This document shows, one piece after another, positions 8,201 through 11,297 of a stretch of 11,297 nucleotides of DNA; the stretch's first letter is position 1, and every line of letters starts with the position of its first letter. A model generated the notes under the pieces. The model was not told where the DNA came from. It saw nothing but the letters and a program-made list of their open reading frames with translations, and ran no database searches. The position numbers were made by a program, and so were the translations under genes. The DNA is taken from the NCBI GenBank assembly GCA_946887105.1, contig CAMPKJ010000162.1, positions 1-11,297 on the forward strand. Reading direction: 5' to 3'. The DNA is from an uncultured Acidobacteriota bacterium (GTDB taxonomy: Bacteria; Acidobacteriota; Thermoanaerobaculia; Gp7-AA8).

Positions 8201-8331
8201 GGCTCGGCGGGCTATATCGCGTCGGCTCGCTGCTCGGATTGGCGCTGGCGCTGGTGATCGTGGGCGTGCTGCTGCAGAAGTACGTGATCGCGAAGCCGGC
8301 CGCCTCGGAACCTGTGGCCGCTCCGGATTAG
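5260..8331 (+). CDS. DUF2339-family polytopic membrane protein
   Basis: This 1023-residue protein of unknown function is made mostly of membrane helices (roughly two dozen). Order: an N-terminal helix (about 3-26), a short charged, possibly coiled-coil stretch (26-54), a Pro/Glu/Ala-rich linker (58-109) containing a run of eight prolines, then the DUF2339 core. The core opens with the segment ending FFLKYSVEHGWLSPAVR (138-154) and continues with RRDSMFIALLGMMGGFATP (228-246), both characteristic of the family. The C-terminal signature FLHDLQRLGGLYRVGS (975-990) is also present, so the protein looks complete. The ATG at 5260 is preferred, with a weak GGAA six bases upstream: the frame extends to a TTG at 5230, but that codon lies in the terminator stem. 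Being behind a terminator, it must have its own promoter in 5232-5259 or rely on read-through; I see no convincing -35/-10 pair. Its stop overlaps the stop of the convergent gene by four bases. Confidence 0.9.
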   Translation: MEGCALFAVFAVALGALIVASIAAFQLRDAREDIRTLGHQLGALQRIVAEMRRQGVAPEPEPEPVVAPSPTPAPALPRAPEPAPEPEPIAATTPPPPPPPPAPAPPAKPAFTLDWENLVGIKLFSWIAGIALVLAAVFFLKYSVEHGWLSPAVRATLGIITGATLVVICEMRVARGYAFTANAMHGAGIAILYATLFAIHALWRLLPPGVVFFLMLIVTAVAVWLSIRRDSMFIALLGMMGGFATPALLSTGENRPVGLFSYLLLLNAGLAWVAYRKRWPALTLGSVVFTVFYQWGWVSTYLTADQLPLAVAIFLVFAAMAAAALWIERRDARFDRIALAAAVLPLAFGIFAAAVPAYGARVHTLFGFLLLVAAGLAVIAVVRRHAWLHAIGGAAVLLTFAIWSAVSYAPAAWPAILGWIAAFVALYLAVATRLQTFANLTAPLLFFMLPALIALEPRTASPALVFATFLVLLAATTFVPDPLYPVAASFVVIGEVVWTAQHLDRDTLTAALVLYAGFGLFFLVRRRDRTAHFALSAFVFLMVVAARNELAFPPWPFFIALAILTIVLGLTARPGSLMIASAAAAQLVLLTWSAHTLVPPWANVGLAATLLVAAFFLITRRAAAVALLLGHVVAIAIGVSSNDTLFEPLLVTHALLAIATLAMAWRTERHALALWSVALTIAAAFAARPIAPGRDFVFAAVLYALYILYPLSLGARVRQSLHPHLAAVIASAAFFFFARDSMMDLGYEPVIGVLPLAQAVVMLLLLWQLLRVEPAEARQLGRLAMTAGAALAFITVAIPLQLDKEWITIAWALEGAALVWLFTRIPHRGLVAWAAGLLIAVFVRLVFNPNVFGYHPAEHRVIFNWYMYTYLVPAASFYAAAYWLPRAWKRSIAAASAMGTVLLFVLLNIEIADFYATGPALTFNFFSSSLAQELTYTMGWAVFAIAMLIAGIVMHARAARVAALVLLLITILKCFLHDLQRLGGLYRVGSLLGLALALVIVGVLLQKYVIAKPAASEPVAAPD
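5431..5588 (+). repeat. Pro/Glu/Ala-rich low-complexity coding repeat
   Basis: Short repeats such as GAGCCG and CCTGAA with CCTGCG encode PEPEPEP, APEPAPEPEP and an eight-proline run. They form the linker between the N-terminal helix and the DUF2339 core. Such rigid, extended linkers commonly cross the periplasm or hold a domain off the membrane. The in-frame hexamer-like units are prone to copy-number change between strains. Confidence 0.75.
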
Positions 8332-8672
8332 CGCTTCGTCGGATTGAAGCGCTCGCGCTCCGCGCGGCACCACGTCTCGGAGATCCGCCGCGCCCACCAC
8401 TTCGGCAGCGAGCGCATCAACCAGAGATCCGCGACCAGCAGCACGTTCATCCAGCGGATCGCCGTCAGCGTTTCCAGCCGCGTGAGGAACGGCAGCCGCG
8501 ACTCGGGCCAGTGGATGAAGAGATAGTCGATCGCCGCGACGAGCGCGATCAGCACGACATCGCGCACGATCGCGCGACGCCGCGCCTTCCGGATCGCCGC
8601 ATGCGCGTCGCAGGCGACGCGCGGCGGACAGGAGCCGGTGGTGACCCCGGGCAGCAGCTCTCGATCGGGCAT
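8328..8672 (-). CDS. Small two-helix membrane protein, unknown function
   Basis: I do not recognise this 114-residue protein. The N-terminal 30 residues are soluble and hold two Cys (15, 21). A basic patch RKARRR (28-33) precedes a first probable membrane helix (about 35-55); a short loop with HWPESRLPF and a second helix (about 72-90) follow, then an Arg/Trp-rich basic tail ending FNPTKR. Basic patches beside both helices suggest both ends are cytoplasmic. The ATG at 8672 is the only plausible start, but its ribosome binding site is weak. The 48-bp gap to the upstream DUF5666-like gene on the same strand is more AT-rich than its surroundings and includes TTGGAA (8712-8707), but no good -10 at the right distance. 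Co-transcription with the two genes to its right is likely. Its TAA shares bases with the TAG of the DUF2339 gene. Coding status rests on intact frame, membrane character and snug packing. Confidence 0.65.
   Translation of the reverse strand: MPDRELLPGVTTGSCPPRVACDAHAAIRKARRRAIVRDVVLIALVAAIDYLFIHWPESRLPFLTRLETLTAIRWMNVLLVADLWLMRSLPKWWARRISETWCRAERERFNPTKR
8330..8353. terminator. Hairpin at the convergent DUF2339/small-gene junction
   Basis: AGCGCTTC (8330-8337) and GAAGCGCT (8346-8353) form a perfect 8-bp stem around an 8-base loop, starting within the overlapping stop codons. For the + strand transcript it lies exactly at the mRNA end, but no U-tract follows. It could be a factor-dependent stop or a 3'-end stabilising hairpin. 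Because it encodes the C-terminus of the small gene on the other strand, it may also be coincidental. Confidence 0.35.
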
Positions 8673-8720
8673 TGTGCCCGTACCAAAGCTAAAGTGTGAA
8701 TAACTATTCCAACGTTACCC

Positions 8721-9980
8721 TCACCGGTTCCTCAAACGAATCGTCTGCGCGATGAGGTTGCCATTCGTGTCGCGGTACGCCTCGATCACGGCCGTGTCGT
8801 TCACGCGCAGCGCTTCCGCGGTCGTGTATGTGTTCTCGCGCGTCCGCACGATGAAGTCATCGATCACCCAGATGCGCAGCACCGCGTTCGTGTCGCGGTC
8901 GCGGAATCCGAGTGTCGAACCGTCCTCGAGCGTTTCGGTGATCGTTCCGGTGAGGGTCACCAGCGCATAGCGCATCAGATCGTCCGGCGGCTCGACGCGG
9001 ACGTCGGTCGTCCCGAGGTCGCTTTCGAAGCGCACTGTCGAGGCGAGGAACATATCGCCGACGCGGTTGTAGCTGCCGCTGATCTCCAGGTTGTCGCCGA
9101 CGCGCAGATCGCGCGCGCGGATGATCTCGCCGTTCGCGTCTTCGGCCGAGCGCATGTCGACGCGCGTCTCGCCGCGGCCGGCGTCGAGATAGACGTAATC
9201 GAGTCCCGGCTCGATGCGCGTCACGCGGCCGACCAGCGTCGTGATCGTGCCGCCGGTGCTGGTGCCGCCGCTCTCCTGCACCGAGGCGGTGACGTCGATG
9301 CGGCGCGCGGAGATCTCGTCGGCGGCGGCGCTGCGGTTGTCGGCTTCGACGCGGATGCGATCGCCGATCTCGAGATTCGCCACGCGGAACGTCTCGCCGC
9401 GGTAATGCACCGGCGTGTTGCGATACGTGCGCACCGTGATCATGCGGCGGTCGGTGGTCTGGATCACCAGCCGCCCCTCGTCGACGTTGATCTGGCGGAT
9501 CGTCCCTTCGACCGAATTTGCAGCCGGCGTGGCGCTGGTGGCGCGGTTGTCGATCGGCTCCGTCGCGGATTGCGCAGGATCGCGGGTCGTTCCGACGCCG
9601 ACCTGCGGAGCCGGCACCTCGCGTCCCACCAGCGTGATCGAATCGCCGCGATAGACGCCGTTCCGCAATCCGGGGCCGCGCACCTGAATGCGATCGCCGA
9701 GGCGGACGTTGGAGAGGCCGGTCGAGCCGACGAAGATCTCCGGCTTGCCGGCGATCATCGTGCCGAAGCCGTGATAGGTCGTGGAGACGGAGTCGGTCTC
9801 GATGGTGACGCGCGTGCGCGAAGCGTCATCGAGCTCGATCTGCAGACGTCCCGGACCGAGATCGATGTCGAACACCGTCCCGATCAGTGGACCGGTTTGC
9901 GCGAATGTGGGTGCGGAACTGGACAAGGCGAGTAGCGTGGTCAGCACGCAGAACACTGCCAGGCGCAGGTTTCGGTTCAT
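8721..9980 (-). CDS. Secreted protein with four DUF5666-like beta repeats
   Basis: This 419-residue exported protein has a Sec signal peptide: basic MNRNLR, hydrophobic core, and a probable cut after TFA (residue 27). Four similar units follow at about 33-119, 157-232, 249-320 and 343-417. Each starts with a G-T/R-V/I beta strand, passes through a strand such as GRLVIQ, reaches a turn (RLGDRIQV 93-100, EIGDRIRV 204-211, RVGDNLEI 293-300, RVNDTAVI 392-399) and ends with an A-x-x-I/V strand. The layout resembles DUF5666 and related OB-like beta domains, whose function is unknown. A Thr/Ala/Pro-rich linker (121-156) separates units 1 and 2. The start is set by AGGAGG four bases upstream of the ATG at 9980; a longer frame to 10025 overlaps the upstream gene and hides the signal peptide. 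It lies 34 bp after guanine deaminase on the same strand, so an operon is likely. A structural envelope or surface role is a guess. Confidence 0.8.
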   Translation of the reverse strand: MNRNLRLAVFCVLTTLLALSSSAPTFAQTGPLIGTVFDIDLGPGRLQIELDDASRTRVTIETDSVSTTYHGFGTMIAGKPEIFVGSTGLSNVRLGDRIQVRGPGLRNGVYRGDSITLVGREVPAPQVGVGTTRDPAQSATEPIDNRATSATPAANSVEGTIRQINVDEGRLVIQTTDRRMITVRTYRNTPVHYRGETFRVANLEIGDRIRVEADNRSAAADEISARRIDVTASVQESGGTSTGGTITTLVGRVTRIEPGLDYVYLDAGRGETRVDMRSAEDANGEIIRARDLRVGDNLEISGSYNRVGDMFLASTVRFESDLGTTDVRVEPPDDLMRYALVTLTGTITETLEDGSTLGFRDRDTNAVLRIWVIDDFIVRTRENTYTTAEALRVNDTAVIEAYRDTNGNLIAQTIRLRNR

Positions 9981-9984
9981 GTGT

Positions 9985-9990
9985 CCTCCT
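9985..9990 (-). promoter_or_regulatory. Strong Shine-Dalgarno (AGGAGG) for the DUF5666-like gene
   Basis: On the - strand AGGAGG stands four bases before the ATG at 9980, a full match to the anti-Shine-Dalgarno core. It selects this ATG over the upstream in-frame one at 10025 and is the strongest ribosome binding site I see in the window. Confidence 0.85.
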
Positions 9991-10014
9991 GTTGCATGCG
10001 GGCGAGCGCAAACG

Positions 10015-11297
10015 CTACGCCACACGTGAGACGTCGCGGCCCGCGATAAAGCTTCGCTGCACGGCGCGGTCGTCGCCCATGAAGATCAGTCCGGCCAGGA
10101 GATCTTCGAGGGACGAAGCGCGGCCCGTGCGCATCGCCAGGAGCGGCGTCGCGCCGAGATCGAGCACCAGGAAATCCGCCGATTTGCCGGGCTCGAGGCT
10201 GCCCGTCACACTATCCAGCGTCAGCGCGCGCGCGCCGCCGAGCGTGGCCAGGTACCAGAGATGGAACGGGCTCAGCGAGACGTTCTGGACCTGCTGCACT
10301 TTGTACGCGTCCGCCATGGCGTTGAAGAGCGACGGCGTCGTGCCCGCTCCGATGTCGCTGCCGAGTCCGACGATCACGCCGGCGTCGAGGATGCGATGCA
10401 GCGGAAAGAGTCCGCTGCCGAGAAAGAGATTCGAGTTCGGGCAGTGCGCGATGCGCGTGCCGCGGCGCGACAAGAGATCGAGCTCTTCCGCGGTCAGCCA
10501 CACGCCATGTGCGAGCACGGTGCGCTCGCTCAGCAATCCGTAGCGGTCGTACACATCCGCGTACTCCGCCTCCGGGAAAAGCTCCTGCACCCAGCGCACC
10601 TCGTTCTTGTTCTCGGAGATGTGCGTGTGCACCCACGCGTCGGGGAACTCGCGTTTGAGCTGGCCCGCGGCTTCGAGCTGCTCCGGCGTGGACGTCGGCG
10701 CGAAGCGCGGCGTGATCGCGTAGCGCAGCAGCCCGCGTCCGTGCCACTTTTCGAGCAGCGCGCGACTCTCGTCGTACGACTGCCGCGCGCTCGGGTCGAG
10801 GAGATACTCCGGCGCATGGCGGTCCATCATGGTCTTGCCGATGATTCCGCGGAATCCGCGCCGCTCCGCCTCTTCGAAGAAGATGTTCGTCGCCTCGGGA
10901 TGAATGGTCGAGAAGATCAGCGCCGTGAGCGTGCCGTTGCGAAGCAGCTCGTCGTAAAACGCGCGCGCCACGCGGCGGGCGTGCCCGGGATCCTCGAACT
11001 TCCGCTCGGTCGGAAAGGTGTAGCGGTTCAACCACTCCAGCAGATGCCCGCCGTACGAGCCGATCATCTCCAGCTGCGGTGCGTGCAGGTGCGTGTCGAT
11101 GAATCCGGGCGTGATCAGCTTGCCCGCGAGATTCTCGACTTCGCCTTCCGGCGCGTTTGCCCACTCGCCGATGCTGGCGATGCGGCCCTCGCCGTCGACG
11201 GCGAGATGGCCGTCTTCGAAGTAGCGATGCGAGGTCTCCACGCCGCTCGCGAACGGATCCGCCACGGGCGTGAAGATGCGCGCGCGGTAGACCTTCA
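10015..11297 (-). CDS. guaD: Guanine deaminase (start codon one base beyond window edge)
   Basis: This amidohydrolase converts guanine to xanthine and ammonia in cytosolic purine salvage and catabolism. The metal- and substrate-binding pattern is complete (numbering from the inferred Met): PGFIDTHLHAPQ (64-75) with His70 and His72, TPRFAPT with Arg198, HTHISE (224-229) with His224, His226 and Glu229, AHGVWLT with His264, and GLGSDIGAG with Asp315. YTFPTE and HCPNSNLFLGSG are typical of guanine deaminases rather than general chlorohydrolases. The frame stays open upstream of the GTG at 11265 and reads KVYRARIFTP up to the last bases TG; one more A on the - strand would give ATG. The full protein would then be 427 residues, a normal length. 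It is probably the first gene of a run with the secreted repeat protein 34 bp downstream. Its promoter would lie outside the window. Confidence 0.93.
   Translation of the reverse strand, partial: KVYRARIFTPVADPFASGVETSHRYFEDGHLAVDGEGRIASIGEWANAPEGEVENLAGKLITPGFIDTHLHAPQLEMIGSYGGHLLEWLNRYTFPTERKFEDPGHARRVARAFYDELLRNGTLTALIFSTIHPEATNIFFEEAERRGFRGIIGKTMMDRHAPEYLLDPSARQSYDESRALLEKWHGRGLLRYAITPRFAPTSTPEQLEAAGQLKREFPDAWVHTHISENKNEVRWVQELFPEAEYADVYDRYGLLSERTVLAHGVWLTAEELDLLSRRGTRIAHCPNSNLFLGSGLFPLHRILDAGVIVGLGSDIGAGTTPSLFNAMADAYKVQQVQNVSLSPFHLWYLATLGGARALTLDSVTGSLEPGKSADFLVLDLGATPLLAMRTGRASSLEDLLAGLIFMGDDRAVQRSFIAGRDVSRVA

Noticed and set aside
9981..10025. Longer N-terminus of the DUF5666-like protein starting at 10025
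   Set aside because: It would put fifteen residues before a clear signal peptide and overlap the guanine deaminase end. AGGAGG before the ATG at 9980 marks the real start.

Overview
The window is GC-rich bacterial chromosomal DNA, tightly packed with genes. Seven of the eight genes have good family assignments; the eighth is a small membrane protein I do not recognise. High GC, short gaps, a Sec signal peptide ending in an AxA-type site and the mix of families (OPT transporter with a long soluble insert, DUF2339 protein, DUF5666-like repeat protein) would fit an Acidobacteriota-like or other GC-rich environmental bacterium. That placement is inference: there is no rRNA or other decisive marker here.

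Layout. (1) Left edge to 1355, + strand: the C-terminal half of a UvrA-family ABC ATPase, cut by the window edge. It begins in a coding stretch built from 10-bp repeats facing an inverted copy set, and its stop overlaps the start of an 81-residue acyl carrier protein. (2) 1336-2763, - strand: a compact fatty-acyl-AMP-ligase-like adenylating enzyme, tail to tail with the carrier protein and overlapping it by 20 bp. (3) 2821-5199, + strand: an OPT-family transporter, divergent from the ligase across 57 bp and closed by a textbook intrinsic terminator at 5204-5231. (4) 5260-8331, + strand: a very large DUF2339 polytopic membrane protein with a Pro/Glu-rich linker. (5) 8328-11297, - strand: a probable three-gene run, read right to left, of guanine deaminase (its start codon lies just off the right edge), a secreted protein with four DUF5666-like repeats, and a small two-helix membrane protein whose stop overlaps the stop of the DUF2339 gene.

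Functionally the clearest link is between the carrier protein and the ligase. Such ligases activate a fatty acid as acyl-AMP and pass it to the phosphopantetheine arm of a carrier protein. Pairing them here is inference from adjacency, because they are convergent and so not one operon. The carrier protein being coupled to a UvrA paralogue is unusual. The other genes look like housekeeping or envelope functions: purine salvage, peptide or metal-chelate uptake, and unknown envelope proteins.

I found no tRNA, rRNA, CRISPR array, insertion sequence or phage gene, and no gene-free stretch longer than about 60 bases. I do not see a convincing new defence or mobile system. The best leads are the repeat element inside the UvrA-family gene and the UvrA-carrier protein-ligase neighbourhood.
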